Source: Naematelia aurantialba (lineage: Eukaryota; Basidiomycota; Tremellomycetes; Tremellales; Naemateliaceae). Taken from it: a DNA stretch of 64,000 bases. Shown here piece after piece: positions 1 through 11,574 of the stretch (position 1 is the stretch's first letter; each line of letters begins with the position of its first letter). The notes under the pieces are model-generated. The model made no database searches and was not told the origin of the DNA. It saw only the letters and a list, made by a program, of their open reading frames with translations. The stretch spans positions 992,001-1,056,000 of the forward strand of contig JAKFAO010000011.1 in assembly GCA_021527695.1 (NCBI GenBank), written 5' to 3'. A program made the translations under genes and the position numbers.

Positions 1-454
1 AGTACAAGTGGGAATGGTCTGGATATTCCCGATGGTTGGAGAAGGGAAAGCTCAGGCGCATTTACCGACTCGAACCGGCCTGGAGAGGGAAGGGGAGGGA
101 TGAGTGGGTCTCAGATGTCGAATTCGAGTGATCCTTGGCGAGATTCCACGCCATCGACCCAAAAGGTAGCTCGCCGGCAGATTTCGTTCGATCCCGCGTC
201 TGGGGTTATCGCGCTTCCTGATGACGAGGAGAATGTGTGGGGTCATGGTGGGAGTAGCAGCGAGGATGATCTGAATTTAGACGAGACAGAGGGGACGAGG
301 TCTCCGCCTGAATCGCCTGTGAGTGGTTGCCTCTCTATCTGCTGCATACGGCAAGAATGGTGGACTAGAGTGGAGCCGGTCATGGCAGCAAGCGCGAAAT
401 CGAAAAAAGGAATCGAGACTGACGCCAGTAGTCGACCTACTTCCATCACCCTGA
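1..454 (+). CDS. 3' end of an unidentified protein gene (partial)
   Basis: The gene enters from the left edge: frame 1 is open from base 1 and reads a low-complexity, polar and acidic tail (for example DPASGVIALPDDEENVWG). A good donor, gtgagt, lies at 319 and short-intron acceptors lie at 368 and 370. Using 370, the last exon would be 371-454 and encode a basic-then-hydrophobic tail ending VVDLLPSP. Using 368 gives a stop at 420-422, and without splicing the frame runs to 603. The protein family is not recognisable from this tail. The 3' end is therefore uncertain; the coding nature of 1-318 is fairly secure. Confidence 0.5.
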
Positions 455-752
455 GCGGAGACGATCTGGCTTCGAGGGAGCATTCAATACGGGTGGACCA
501 AAAGTGCCTGAAGCGCACTTGCCTCAGTAGTGCATATGATTTATGCATGATCTATAATGCATGCATCGTCCTCGTGTTCTGTGGTGCTGAAAGGATTTCT
601 TGACGGGGTGGTGGCGGCAGGCAGATGCCACATTCGGAATATTTCGGGAATAAAGCTTCGGCCTGCCGCCAGAGCCTCGTCGTTTGCTGTTGAGATATTC
701 GTGGTATTCTCCAGTCTGTCTAGTACTTGAACCAAGCATCAAGGAGGGCAAG

Positions 753-2093
753 ATGTCGTCGACCTGGAGAGAATTCATGTCGTCAGTACAAGCTTTGCTT
801 GCAGCAGAGCGAGTCGGGGTATGCCGAGCTGACGATGGTGTTCTTCTATTCCGACTCGTCCCTTCCCACTCGTGTTCTCTCCGCTTGAACCCTCCGCCTA
901 TTGACCCTCCTCATCTCCATTCCTGCATACACAATATGCCCTGTGCTGTACTGTGCTGTACGCTCTTCGCGCCGACGTTCGACGTTCGACGACTCGCTGC
1001 ATCACGTCGCATTCGACACGGATATCGATTGCGCATCCTGGCAACTCGCTCCATGGCTCACGAATCCGCGATCGTTGGTTTGCGCAATACCGTATTGACT
1101 TCCTGTATCGACTCCGACTTCGGCTCCGACGACGATGCTGATGATGATGACAACAATGCGCCGCTGATGACACCGATTATGTCGCCGACGAACGGTGTCA
1201 CCCTGCACAGATGGAACAAGTACACCCAGATCGCCTCGAGGGCGCTGCGCCAGGCGCTGAACGAGACGGACCGCGTGGCCGCTGAGAAGCGCGCGCAGAT
1301 TGGAGTGTGAGTTGGGGTTGCTTGTTTGTCTTTCAGTTTGGGGCTTGGGGATGTCGACTTCTTATGTCGACGTCTCGGGGATCCGTCTTGAGCTGAGGAC
1401 GTCGAGTGGACGGGGATATTTTGGGCTTCAGAGCGTCGAGTGGTCGGGGATGACTTTGCCATTTTGGGGACGTCGAGATGTCGCGGATGGCGCTTCAGGA
1501 TATGTGGCGAAGAAGTGGCGGATGATGAAAGGGAGATGGCGCGATCGGAGTTGAGAGATGGTAATGTATCGGAAGGCAGCTGGAGATATGGAGGACGGAT
1601 GGTTAGATGGCCCGGCGAGTGTCGCAGTGGACTTGATCACTGGATGGACTGCACGACTCCGGACTGCCGCAGGTGTTGCCAATACGGACAGCCTCGAAGC
1701 TGCGCCGCGCTCTTTGCTGTTCACTTTCTCATGGACATGTGCATCATTGGACGCCGACATGGGCTGACTTTTTACAGGCGATACCAGCTCTGGGAGCGCG
1801 GACAGGCTGGCGAGAACGTGCGTCGCTGATTCACTCAACATTGTTTGGCTGACATGACGTCCCTCTGTCTCGTTACCTTCCCTGTCCACTTTGATCCAAT
1901 ACCGTTTCATCTCTTCATCGCTCATCTGCGCCCTCGCCCTTCACCTCTTATCTGTTGTCCTTCATGTGTCATTCCGTCATCCCCCATTCCCCAACCTCAA
2001 TTCACTGACCCTCTATCTCCTCTTTTTGGTCATCACCATCAGACCTACGTCCAGAAGCCGGTTGAGAAGCCATCCGGTGCCCCGCCGGTCTAA
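753..2093 (+). CDS. ATP15: Mitochondrial F1Fo ATP synthase subunit epsilon
   Basis: Four exons (753-781, 1211-1306, 1778-1817, 2043-2093) join in phase to a 71-residue protein. It begins MSSTWREFMSWNKYTQIASR and continues RALRQALNETDRVAAEKR, the signature of the eukaryotic epsilon subunit, which sits in the central stalk of the F1 sector on the matrix side of the inner mitochondrial membrane. The length matches fungal family members. Donors are gtcagt, gtgagt and gtgcgt; acceptors are cacag, tacag and atcag. Oddly, the introns are 429, 471 and 225 nt, much longer than those of the neighbouring genes, so 84% of the gene is intron. If the last intron were not used, the protein would end at 1829 (58 residues) with NVRR. 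Exons 1-3 are secure and exon 4 is likely. Confidence 0.85.
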
Positions 2094-2379
2094 GAGCTGG
2101 TGTGCGTGGAGATGTGAGAGCAGCGTGGAGACTTGCATTCGAGCAGAAGAAAGCATGCATTGAGCGTAGTGGTATCGCGGTGTGTTGCAAGTTCCTCTCT
2201 GTCCTGACTTCGCACGCACAGTCGTGTTCTAAAATCGAGTCGTCTTGCCGCCCTTTCACACAAGTGCATACTTTATGGCATTTGCCTCTGACTTGCAATA
2301 TATATCCGCACTTGGTGAGGTTCAGCGGCGCACACAACCATGTATAGGAATTCATGGGGACTGGCGGCTAGGCGCTAAT
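1830..2379. other. Last ATP15 intron/exon and convergent 3' intergenic region
   Basis: Apart from the last ATP15 exon (2043-2093), this stretch between the convergent ATP15 and GST genes is pyrimidine-rich on the plus strand up to about 2040 and otherwise featureless. I see no further gene in it. Confidence 0.5.
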
Positions 2380-4247
2380 TTAGATTTTCGACTTGGCCGC
2401 TTCTTCTTCGGCTTGCAGCCTCTCTGCGGCCTTCTTGGCGGCGGGACTGGATCATCGTCAGCCACCCTCATGCGCCGGTATGCGCCGTATCTCATCCACC
2501 AGGAACAACTATCTAAGCGGAGATGCGAGCTTTACGCCATTCGCCTGGTTCTATGCGAGAAACAAGGGATGGGCCCAAGGACGAGTAAAAGGGAGAAGTC
2601 TAGAGCGGTAAATCCAGAGAGGAGCTCACCGTGCCACGACCATCTCCCACCACTTCTTGGTCGCTTCACCCTTGTGGAATTGGGAGCCTTGACGAGCGCC
2701 CGCGAAGAGCGAGTTGATCGGGAAGAACATCATGAACTGCGTGCGTCAGGCTCTGCCACAGCCACAGTTCTCCCGGCGACCAAAGATCTGCCCGGGAGTA
2801 TGGAGTTGGGAGGTGACTCACGTCTCCCTGTCCGGGCTTGTCAGTGCCGGAAAAGTACTTGCCCGGATGCTCTGCGAGGTATCGCTCGATCTGTCAGGTT
2901 GGTCAGCCCTCTGCCCGCCGTACGAAAATGCTCTAGTGGACCGCCAGCGGTGGAGCTGGGACGTACCTCGTCGAGAAGCGTCTGGCATTGTTTCCCCAAG
3001 AAGTCATCCTGAGTCGTCTCAGCTTGAGGGCGATGTTTACATGATAGAAAGGACATGTGCCTGGGGTCGGAGGGAAGGCAATGAGAAGGGAGTTGATATG
3101 CATAGAGATGAATGGAGAAAGGAGAAAGACGGACAACCATCCACGATCGGTACTTGGCAACGCCGGCTCGTTCAGCCTCGTTTAGCCCGCCTGCTTGACC
3201 GGCTGCGAACGCTCCTGCAGTCAGGGAAGACATTGTCGCTGCCTAGATGAGCATCAGCATAAACCCAGGAGCGCAGAGTGTGACTGCGAGGATGGGATTT
3301 AGGCGCCTATCTTCCTCGCGTATCACAAGGGGTGATTGCGGTAGACAGAGTCGCAATCAGGAGGTACACTCTCCAAGCGAGAAGGTTTGAGCAGGAGAAA
3401 CTTGGGCCCTGCGGACGGACGAACCTGCAACATGAGCATCAAGCTGCCCTCGCTGAAATGTGACCAAAAGATGGAATCATTCGAGGACGTATCGAGCACG
3501 GAAGCCGCTTGCTTGGCAAAGTGCCGGATGAGGCGGTGGACGATGTATCCCGATTCAGTGAGGATTTCACCATCGAGCTCCAGAACTGGTGCCTGTCCCG
3601 AGCGACCGGCGAGGAGAGAGTCGGCCAGCGGGAAGCAGAGTTGATAGTAACAAGTGGACAAGGGGGTGAATGGGCCAGGATCGGATCGAGTGGAAGTATG
3701 AAAGGGCAAGTCATGAGTTTGAGTGTACGACATGGTAGTATCACGCAAGTTGAGACGATGGGCGAGCCGGCCATTTTGAGTTGCAGGAGCAATAAGCGAT
3801 CAGCTTCATCGCAATTTGGAGTACTTCGGACTGTAGGGAGTTTGGTCGGGTTGGACGCAAGAGAGACTGGGGCTAGAAAGTCCAGCCAGGTAAACAGTAG
3901 TCTCGCAAGGCGAGGGGGTCGCCCCGCTTGACACTGCCTGGACTGGTCCAGTGTGGACATACCTTGCCGAAAGGCGAAACCTGCTTGAGCTCGGGCGGCG
4001 CACTGCGCGTCACGGTCCGAAAGTAGACTCGTACATTGTACGGTACGTCGAGCTCCTCGAGCAGCCAGACTACACAACCCGTCAGCCGCGCGCACGTTTC
4101 GAGAAGGAAAGAGGAGAGAAAGCAAACAGAGGATCGGGACCCTAACAGGAGAGGAGAACGAGGCAGAAAGCTGCGCTGGGACGCAGACCCACAGATACGA
4201 TCAGATCGTGACGCGTTGAGGTGGTGCAATGTGATTTGCGCTGACAT
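2380..4247 (-). CDS. Glutathione S-transferase
   Basis: Eight exons on the minus strand: 4247-4193, 4069-3963, 3592-3425, 3242 to about 3154, about 3060-2967, 2890-2822, 2736-2630 and 2446-2380. The N-terminal thioredoxin-like domain reads ITLHHLNASRSDRIFWLLEE (glutathione-site SRSxRIxWLLEEL motif), then SPFGK-APVLELDGEILTES, the cis-proline and ES segment typical of the family. The C-terminal helical domain reads TLLDEIERYLAEHPGKYFSG, then FMMFFPINSLFAG and KWWEMVVARPAAKKAAERLQ. The enzyme conjugates glutathione to electrophiles in the cytosol. The boundary between exons 4 and 5 is not resolved: a gtaccg donor at 3153 with acceptor 3061 keeps the frame, but phase-0 alternatives exist. Intron 2 is unusually long (370 nt). 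A Mutator-like transposon lies in its 5' region, 213 bp upstream of the ATG. Confidence 0.88.
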
Positions 4248-4450
4248 GTTTGCTTGGGGATTCTCGACAGCAGACAACGATGGTAGTTTATAGAGACAGA
4301 CAGAGGATCGACCTACCTTCCGGAGTTCGGGTACCCGAGTCTATCCGGCGGGGATCCCTCCTTCCGGATTTCCCGGAGATCCGGCTCCCCCTGACCCGCT
4401 CGGTGATTCTCTCGCCGGGGCAGTTACAAGCTTAACACCGCAAGTGTGCG

Positions 4451-4459
4451 TTACATCTC
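4451..4459 (+). repeat. Target-site duplication, left copy
   Basis: The 9-mer TTACATCTC directly precedes the left inverted repeat and recurs at 7736-7744. A 9-bp duplication is what Mutator-superfamily transposases make (8-11 bp is usual). Confidence 0.93.
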
Positions 4460-4508
4460 GGGAAGCACTTATTCCACCCCGCCAGAAGTCCTTTATCCAC
4501 CCCTCTGA
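4460..4508 (+). repeat. Left terminal inverted repeat of the MULE
   Basis: The 49-bp sequence starts GGGAAGCACTT and ends CCACCCCTCTGA. It is identical to the reverse complement of 7687-7735, and identity stops abruptly after this point. Confidence 0.95.
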
Positions 4509-4830
4509 GTTAATGCCACGTCATGCATGGGAGCCACGTGTCGAGCACGTGCACCACTCCTCTGTCTTCCATGCAACTCGTTCATTTCGCACTCCATTGG
4601 ATGTATCTTGTCTCGCTATCCCCATATCTCGCCAACCATTGCAGATAGACTCAATGTCTTTACAGATTCTTGTTCCCAACACCCAGGAGCATGTGTCCAT
4701 ACCTTCAGATCCACCAGAGGATGCAGATTCGACCAATGGGAACCTCTCAAAGTCAGCATGCTTCCTGTTTACCTCCTCATGCTCATAAGACAGTTCCGAG
4801 CTATATGCCGAGCTTGCCACATATCTACAG

Positions 4831-7019
4831 GCTCCCTCACCTCTGCAGCCTGTCAACAGCGACTATACCATCTCCCTCCGAGACAATATAACCATTCCAA
4901 GCGACGGGCTCAACTGCATTCGATCATATCCCGAGAGACACCTCGCCATCACAGCATTCAATGAGAAATCACGTTTCTATGGCTTTGGGGTGACCATAGC
5001 CACCTCAAAAGGTCGATTTAGGACGGCCACACTTGCCTGTTGGAAGGGTGGAGAGTACAGAGACCGTGTGGACCCTGCTGCTCGCAAGCAAGACGCCCAA
5101 ACAGTCAAGAACGGCTGTCCATATCGAGTCAAAGTCTTTCAAGGTCCCGATGCCCATTGGCGATGGCAGATCACTGTCAATGAGCACAATCACCATCATA
5201 TCATGCCCTCTGCCATACCTGTACAACGCCACATCGACGGCGAGCTACGGGTCATGCTCGAGAGACTCATCAAGGCAGGTGTCACGGCAAAGCGTCTACA
5301 CACTTTCATACTCGATATCAATCCCTATCATCCCGTGCTCACGCATGACCTTGAAAACATGATATTCAAGCTTGGGAGACGGGCCCGTGGGGCACAGTCA
5401 GCGGCCCAAGCAGCCATTGCCAAGCTTGAAAGCGACGGCGAGCTATACAAGGCATGGGTTGACGAGGAAGGTCACTTTCTTGGCATATTATACACGACTC
5501 GCCATGCTCGAGCACTTACTCGTCGATATGGCTCTGTCTTACTCGCCGACTGCACTTATAAGACGAACAAGTACGCCCTACCAGCCTTGCATATCATTGG
5601 TTTCAGCCCATGTAACCAAAACCTCTGCCGTCGTCTACCTCTTTGCCGAGGATGGTGACTGGTATACTCGAGCATTTGAGACATACAAGAGTCTCATGCA
5701 ACCATTCGTCAAGTCTCCTCAAGTTATACTCACCGATCGCGAGGCTGCTCTGGCTGTTGGTATACGAAATGCATTTCCCGAGGTTAAGCATCTCTTCTGT
5801 TACTGGCATATATCAAAGAACATCGTCTCAAACTGCAAGGCCGGGCTCGAAGCAGAGGAGTTTATGGAGTTTATGGATCAATGGCAGAGACAAGTGGTAT
5901 GGGCGACCAATGAGACGGCTATGGAGGCAGGTCTACAAGCATTGCATGACCATTATCGACAATGGGCGAGATTTGAGACTATACTCGAATATATCGACAA
6001 ACTCCAAGCCCATAAGGAGTTCTTCTGTCACACATATACGGGCCAATATCGCCATTTGGGTCAATCGAGCACATCAAGACTTGAGGGGGCACATGCGGCT
6101 ATGAAGAAGATGATCGAGCACACCTCTGGTGACATGTATCATGCGATCGATCGAGTGCGGAGGTTCATGGCGATACAATGGCCAGAGGTGATGGGAAAGA
6201 TGGATCAAGAGGCGGCGACAAGGTTGATATCACAGAGGAATATATTTGATCAAGTGAGTACTCACCAAGAGAGACAATACGGTTGATCCTTTCTCTCTCC
6301 CTCTCTCTCTAATTATGAGCTCAATACTCCTTATACAGGTCAGTTGTCGAGTCTCTCGCCATGCCATACGCCTCGTGCAGAACCAGATTGCCTTGTGCGA
6401 GAAATACCTAGCCGAGGGACCTGCCAATGGTCGAGGAGGAGGAGTTGAAGTATGGGAGTGCTCGGGAGTGTTTACCAAGACTCATGGGCTGCCCTGTAAG
6501 CACACACTGCTCCCAATCATACGGCGAGAACAGGGGAAGGTTCAGGAGACTATGTTCGACACACATTGGCGATTGGCGAGCTTGCAAGAGCTTGAAATGC
6601 TCTTTCCTGACCATCATGACGTTCAAGCCTTTCAAAGCGAGGTCGAGTATGTTGACAACGAAGTTCGCTTCATAATGGACCCATTACCACCTGTTCAAGC
6701 ATCCCAGAGGTTTCCAAACGTTGATATAGTATCCCAAGGGGGTCCAAACACAAACAGAGTGCTGTCCCAAGCTCGACAATCCGCACGATCGAATAGGCGA
6801 GTGCCGAGTGCATTTGAAGCATTTGAAGCATCCCTAGATCCTAATTGCCATGTCCGGCGCCCCAGGAAGTGTGGACAATGCCATTCAACAGGTCACGACA
6901 GGCGTACATGCCCAATTCTGCGGGAGAGGCGAGAGAGAGATCTAGATATGGAGGAAAGTCGTCTTGACGAGGAGGATGAGGTTGAGGATGGCTCCTTGGC
7001 TGTCTTGAATGGTTTATAA
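4831..7019 (+). CDS. MULE transposase, with an apparent frameshift
   Basis: Readable segments are 4831-5601, then 5603-6253 in the next frame, an intron 6254-6338 (gtgagt to acag), and 6339-7019. Near 5020-5140 there is a FAR1-type zinc-binding region (RTATLACWKGGEYR, then KNGCPYRVKV). The transposase core shows the three acidic residues in LADCTYKTNKYALP, ILTDREAAL and TSRLEGAHAAMK, plus the CYWH motif after the second. A SWIM-like motif follows (CSGVFTKTHGLPCKH), and near the C-terminus a zinc knuckle (CGQCHSTGHDRRTC). Around 5599-5603 the frame changes by one base within the conserved core, so an intron there is excluded. An upstream exon starting at ATG 4654 is possible but its splice phase does not fit. 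The product would be about 700 residues and act at the element's ends in the nucleus. Confidence 0.85.
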
Positions 7020-7686
7020 GCTCTGTGCTTGAAGAATATGATAGAATCAATGGATCTGAATGCCTGGGAAGTGTTTTGGGAGCGATATAGTCCCTCATGG
7101 TCGATGTCACGATGCTCCGGTCTAACTTCGGCAACCTGGGACCGCTGCACAACGACTGGCTTGGAATTGGACGAGTTCCGCGCGAACTCGTTGAGAGAAT
7201 GAGGAAAGCCTTGACTTGGGACTGGGACGTGGAGTTGGGGGACGTGGACTGAGACTTGGGCGATCTAGAAGAACTCAGATGAGTGGTTGTAGACCCGTCG
7301 AAGTTAGAACGAGATCGTTGGGTCTTGGACTATGGGACTCAATCGAGGATCGCTGAGGAACCTCACTACAATCCGGTAAATTCTATATACTCTCGTCGAG
7401 ACGAGTAGATACTCGCTCAACCTAGACAAGTTCCTCAAGCCCCATGTGACAGCCATGCCGCCATCCCGGTCGCGTGGATAGTCACGTGACGACTCGACGA
7501 CGTCTCCGTCATGACAGTCGAGATCGATGAGAGTAAAGGTGGATAAGTTGACAGAGAGTACGAGGTGAGATGGCAAGTTGAAAGTTCAAGAAGCTGTGCA
7601 CGTGGCGACCACGTGATTTTCACGTGGCAAATCACGTGAAAAGCACGTGGATAGCGTGAAAAGCACGTGCAGCGGGATCAAATATA
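7020..7686. promoter_or_regulatory. Right subterminal region of the MULE with a CACGTG cluster
   Basis: There is no coding frame here. CACGTG occurs at 7483, 7599, 7610, 7621, 7633, 7644 and 7664; six of the seven lie within 71 bp. The left end has copies at 4535 and 4546. Such clusters resemble transposase-binding sites of other DNA transposons, but CACGTG is also the E-box of bHLH factors. Function is inferred only. Confidence 0.55.
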
Positions 7687-7735
7687 TCAGAGGGGTGGAT
7701 AAAGGACTTCTGGCGGGGTGGAATAAGTGCTTCCC
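7687..7735 (-). repeat. Right terminal inverted repeat of the MULE
   Basis: This is an exact inverted copy of 4460-4508, ending AGTGCTTCCC. It is directly followed by the second TTACATCTC duplication at 7736-7744. Confidence 0.95.
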
Positions 7736-7744
7736 TTACATCTC
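7736..7744 (+). repeat. Target-site duplication, right copy
   Basis: This is an exact repeat of the 9-mer at 4451-4459. It lies 39 bp from the SEC10 stop codon, so the element probably inserted into or beside the SEC10 3' untranslated region. Confidence 0.93.
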
Positions 7745-7783
7745 ATAGCTCTAAAGCAGCTTACATCCCGATCCCTCGAGTAG

Positions 7784-10700
7784 CTAGTGGAACCCAAAGT
7801 ACATTGGAGGCGCGGTGTACGTCGTCGGCACTTGCCTGCTAGTCCTGACCACTCCCGTGCCCTGGCCGGGCTGTCGAGGTTTTGCAGACTCGTGCGGGCC
7901 TACACTATCAAGCTCCTTCAACAAGTCCTTCAATTTGCCCATCCCTGCACCTGCCACACCGCTCATTGTGCTCAATCTTGAACCCTTACTTCGCGACGCT
8001 GACACAGAGGACATAGACGGTAAGGACGACGGGTGTTCGACGTCCGGCAGCTGGCCGCCACCGTCATCTAGATCCAACGAGCGCGAGAAATGCGAGTAGT
8101 CGGATCGTTGGGCGAGGTATGGCCGGAGAAGGCGTCCGTCGATACGGCCTAGATGCGATTCTGTCATGTATGATTTCAAAACATTGGGCTGAACGATGAA
8201 ACTGTTGCCCAGCTGGCGAAGCATGTCGAAACGGTCGTTGACGGCTGGAATACCAAACGCTCCTGCTGCTTCTTGGTAGCTGGCAAGGTCCCTGTAGCCA
8301 ATCAGCAGTCCGCTGCGTTGTAGATCCAGGAGCACTTACTTGGTAAGCATGAGACCGCCGGTCGGGTTGACCGGGAATTTTTTGTAGTGATCCAAGAGTA
8401 AACTACCAAGAGTATCAGCGGCTGAAATCGTCAAGGGCTTAGCCTGTAGAATTGGTCCAGCGCAAGACGCTGGCCTGCCGAGTTCGTACTAACCTGTGGA
8501 AAGCTACTCCAACTTCTGTCAAGAACACCTCGGCATTCTTTCCACTCAATCCCTCTTTCACAGCATTGCGCACATCCTCCAAAAACTCGCAGCATAACTG
8601 GCAAGGTTCCGTCGTAGTCCTAGCAAACGACAGCATGTCGTCTTTTGGTCTGTAATCGTTCTTCTTCTGCTTGGTGAGAAGATGGCCAAGCCAACTGACG
8701 ATGCCTAATAGCCCATCAACGGACTAACAGGCGCCGGGCAACTTTACTCACCGTCCAGTGCCTTCTGAATGACGGCGTTGATCTTCCCCTCCATGCGAAT
8801 GACATTGTGAGAGTTGTATGTTGCCATCTCTCTCCGAATTGCTACGTTTGACGAAGCGAGCGAAAGTAGTGCAGTGGAACCATAACGCTGCCAGAGGTGA
8901 CTAATGAGATCCGCCGGATTAAGTACAGCGAGTATGGACAGATCAGGTTCCAGCTTGGAATCAGCGTTTTCCATTTTGGCCAAAGCTCTGCAATCATCAG
9001 CTCTGTTACGGCCCTGTCGAGGGTTCACTGACGAATCCAAGGCGGTCTCTATGTAAGACCGACCCATCGCTTCACCTAACACCTTTGATAGTGCCTGAGC
9101 GTTCTTTGCGCTACGCATGTCAGTTCCGGGCCGCAGAAGCCGACTTACACATCGCCCGACGCGCTCAGCTCTACAACTCTTCCCACAGCCTCAGCGTGCC
9201 ATTTCAACATTCTCTCCGCCACAGCTACGGTCAAGACGCCATCGAAAGCAAAGACCTTGTCCTCAATCGCCTTGTGTAGCATTTCACCACGCATGCTGTC
9301 GCCTCTCTGCAAACCCGGTCTACCACCTACTGGAGTCCCTGGCCGATTGGGGGTATCGGCACCACTCCGGGGAATAGCAAGATGTGGTGGCAGGTGGGGC
9401 TTAGTCTGTACCGCAGGAGAGGTAGCGCTTGAGGCTGACTTGACGGCGGAGGTGGCGGAAGATGTGAACAAATTGGCATATTTTGTGATGGCGGCAGCGG
9501 CAGTGTGAGCCGTAGAAGATGAAGGACCGTTGGAGTTGGAGGATATTTGTCCGACCACTCGGTCGAGCAATGAATTGGGTTTTGCCTTCAAGACCGTCTC
9601 CTAATCCGATGTCAGTGAGAATATATATCCCCAAGGTGTTTAGACGGACATGATATCGCGTAAAGCGGCTCAACAGGCCAGCATACAATTCGACCAGATT
9701 CTTACTCTCGCTTTCAAGATATCTCGTTCCCTCGAGCCAAGGCACGAAGATCTCTTCGATAGCCTGGTCGAGCATTCCCGCGAGAGGTCCTGCTGCTGGA
9801 GCAGTTCCTTTCGAAGTCGGGGCTACAGGCGCGGACAACTGGAGATCGTAACTCTTGAGGTCCTCCACTAAGGCGGAACACAGCGAATGGGTCAAGTGCA
9901 ATATACGCAACATAGCCAATGTGGAGATGGCTGATGCTCGTGATACAAGGGATTCAAGCTGTTGTTGAACCTATCCCAGTAGATAAGTCTTTGAAGAGTC
10001 TTTCCTGAAAGAAAAGGGAAGGGACACACGACTTGAGCAAAAACCCGTCGTAGGAAGACTTCCATGACTGCACTAGGATTAGGAAAGACCGCTTTGACGA
10101 TCTGCACCTCCTGAGACACCGTTATGCGAACCTCCTTGAATAGCGCTTCCATTCCGGGTTCGGTCGTCGGCGGTGGAGCATCCGGGTCGCCTATAGTCTT
10201 CCATCTGTGTTGCGAATTAGCACGCCGATGCAATGACAGACCGCAGCCACCTACATATCGACTCGGCTTGGATGTCCGTCCTCGCCGCTATTTGCTTCCT
10301 TCTCCGCTTCCTCCAACATTCGGTCCTTCGAAATGAAAAAGTCGTGTTGGTTGACGTAGATTTGAACGCACGATGCACCTCCATTGAAGTCTTGCAGCGT
10401 TTTCGCGCAATGCTACCGCTTTTCAGTCTCCACAGTCAAGTCTCTGACGCTATGGTGGAGGCGGAAAAGAGGGGAGTGGTACAGGGAGAGAGGGGTAAAT
10501 CGATGACCCACCGCCATCATCCTAGGATCTCCTTTCCTATAACTGCGATCAAACAGCCTCAAGAGCTCCTTTTCAAACTTCTCGCAGTACCGCTCGATTT
10601 CGTCCCTGACCCTCTCTGCCTTCTCCTTCTCCTTCCTCCGCTTTAAAACATTCTTGGCTCCGCCCTTTTCGACCTCGCCCAACGCGCCCTCACTGTCCAT

Positions 10701-11574
10701 CTTTGGCGTCGCAGCTGTCTCGGCCTCCGCCAGGGCGGCGCCGGCGTTGTCGGCCACGTCCTTGGCGACAGCCATAAGTCTGCGGAGGATGACGGCGAGG
10801 CGTGCTCGTCCGTCGCGCGACGTCCGCGTTGCGAAGAGTGCTTCGAGGGGGGATGCAGTCTGGCTGGGGCTATTGGGGTCGGGCGTTGTAGCGGTCTGAT
10901 GTACCAGTGAGAGGTAGTAAGATAGCAAAAGCGAGGTGGACTGCGCGGTTGAACGCGTCTGATGGAGAGAGTCCAGCTGCTCCCCTATCCGTACGGCTGT
11001 CCGTCCAACATCTGTGATCTTGTTTTCGAGATTCGCAAACGATCCGCCAATAGCCTAGACAGGTTGCCCCTCATCAACATCTCGACTACCAGCCATCTGG
11101 GATTCTTATGTCTGGAAACCGGACCCACCTCGAAGCCTCCATCTAGCTCTCGTAGGCGTTTGCCGTACTCTCTTTCCGCACGTCTCACATCACTCTCCAT
11201 CCGCTTCGTCCTGTCCGCCACTTGTGCTCTCAGCGCTAGTAGTGTATCCAATGCCGGCGAAAAGGTCTGGATGAACGGTTTAGGGTCAAATGGACCTGGA
11301 TTCGCTTTGCTTTCCGATACAACCTTCTCGCTCAGTGTACCGATGAAGTCTTCGGCCGAGTAGTTGGACTGTACCACGTATCAGCTTTCCTGATCTCCGC
11401 AGGAGACAAGATAGAAGAAGGAAGGAAGAGCGAAGAGGAAGCGGTGCAACTCACCTCGAACGTGGACAGCTGGAGCGCTCGCTCGATGGCTGGATCCCGC
11501 GGCCGCAACGCAATGTTTAACAATGAAGGATCCCGCTTGGCGGGTCGCCGGGGGGGTGTACTCGGCGTTGACAT
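7784..11574 (-). CDS. SEC10: Exocyst complex component Sec10
   Basis: Twelve exons keep phase throughout: 11574-11455, 11368-11129, 11054-10512, 10412-10255, 10204-10030, 9970-9650, 9600-9149, 9110-9033, 8987-8752, 8704-8494, 8402-8340, 8291-7784. They give a protein of about 1,034 residues. Sec10 is a rod-like helical subunit of the exocyst, which tethers secretory vesicles to the plasma membrane at growth sites. Diagnostic segments are SCVQIYVNQHDFFISKDRM, the helical central part, ATYNSHNVIRMEGKINAV and LLLDHYKKFPVNPTGGLMLT. The N-terminus carries the usual coiled-coil region (ITDVGRTAVRIGEQLDSLHQ). A Ser/Pro-rich tail of roughly 100 residues extends past the conserved fold. The ATG at 11574 is the first in frame and gives a basic, proline-rich start. 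Confidence 0.92.

Larger units (their letters stand above)
4460..7735 (+). mobile_element. Mutator-like DNA transposon (MULE), 3,276 bp
   Basis: The element is bounded by identical 49-bp inverted repeats (4460-4508 and 7687-7735) and flanked by perfect 9-bp direct repeats, TTACATCTC, at 4451-4459 and 7736-7744. It carries one transposase gene with FAR1-like, MULE DDE, SWIM and zinc-knuckle parts. The perfect repeats and target duplication point to a recent insertion, but the transposase has an apparent frameshift near 5602, so this copy may not act on its own. Both subterminal regions are packed with CACGTG (two copies on the left, seven on the right). Confidence 0.93.

Noticed and set aside
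2841..3233. A separate small gene starting MSSLTAGAFAAGQAGGL on the minus strand
   Set aside because: The frame continues the GST C-terminal domain in phase from the acceptor at 3243, and downstream exons complete the GST fold, so it is an internal exon, not a gene.
5574..5605. A 43-nt intron from gtacgc to tttcag in the transposase
   Set aside because: Splicing it would delete the strongly conserved core after LADCTYKTNK; a frame change explains the sequence better.
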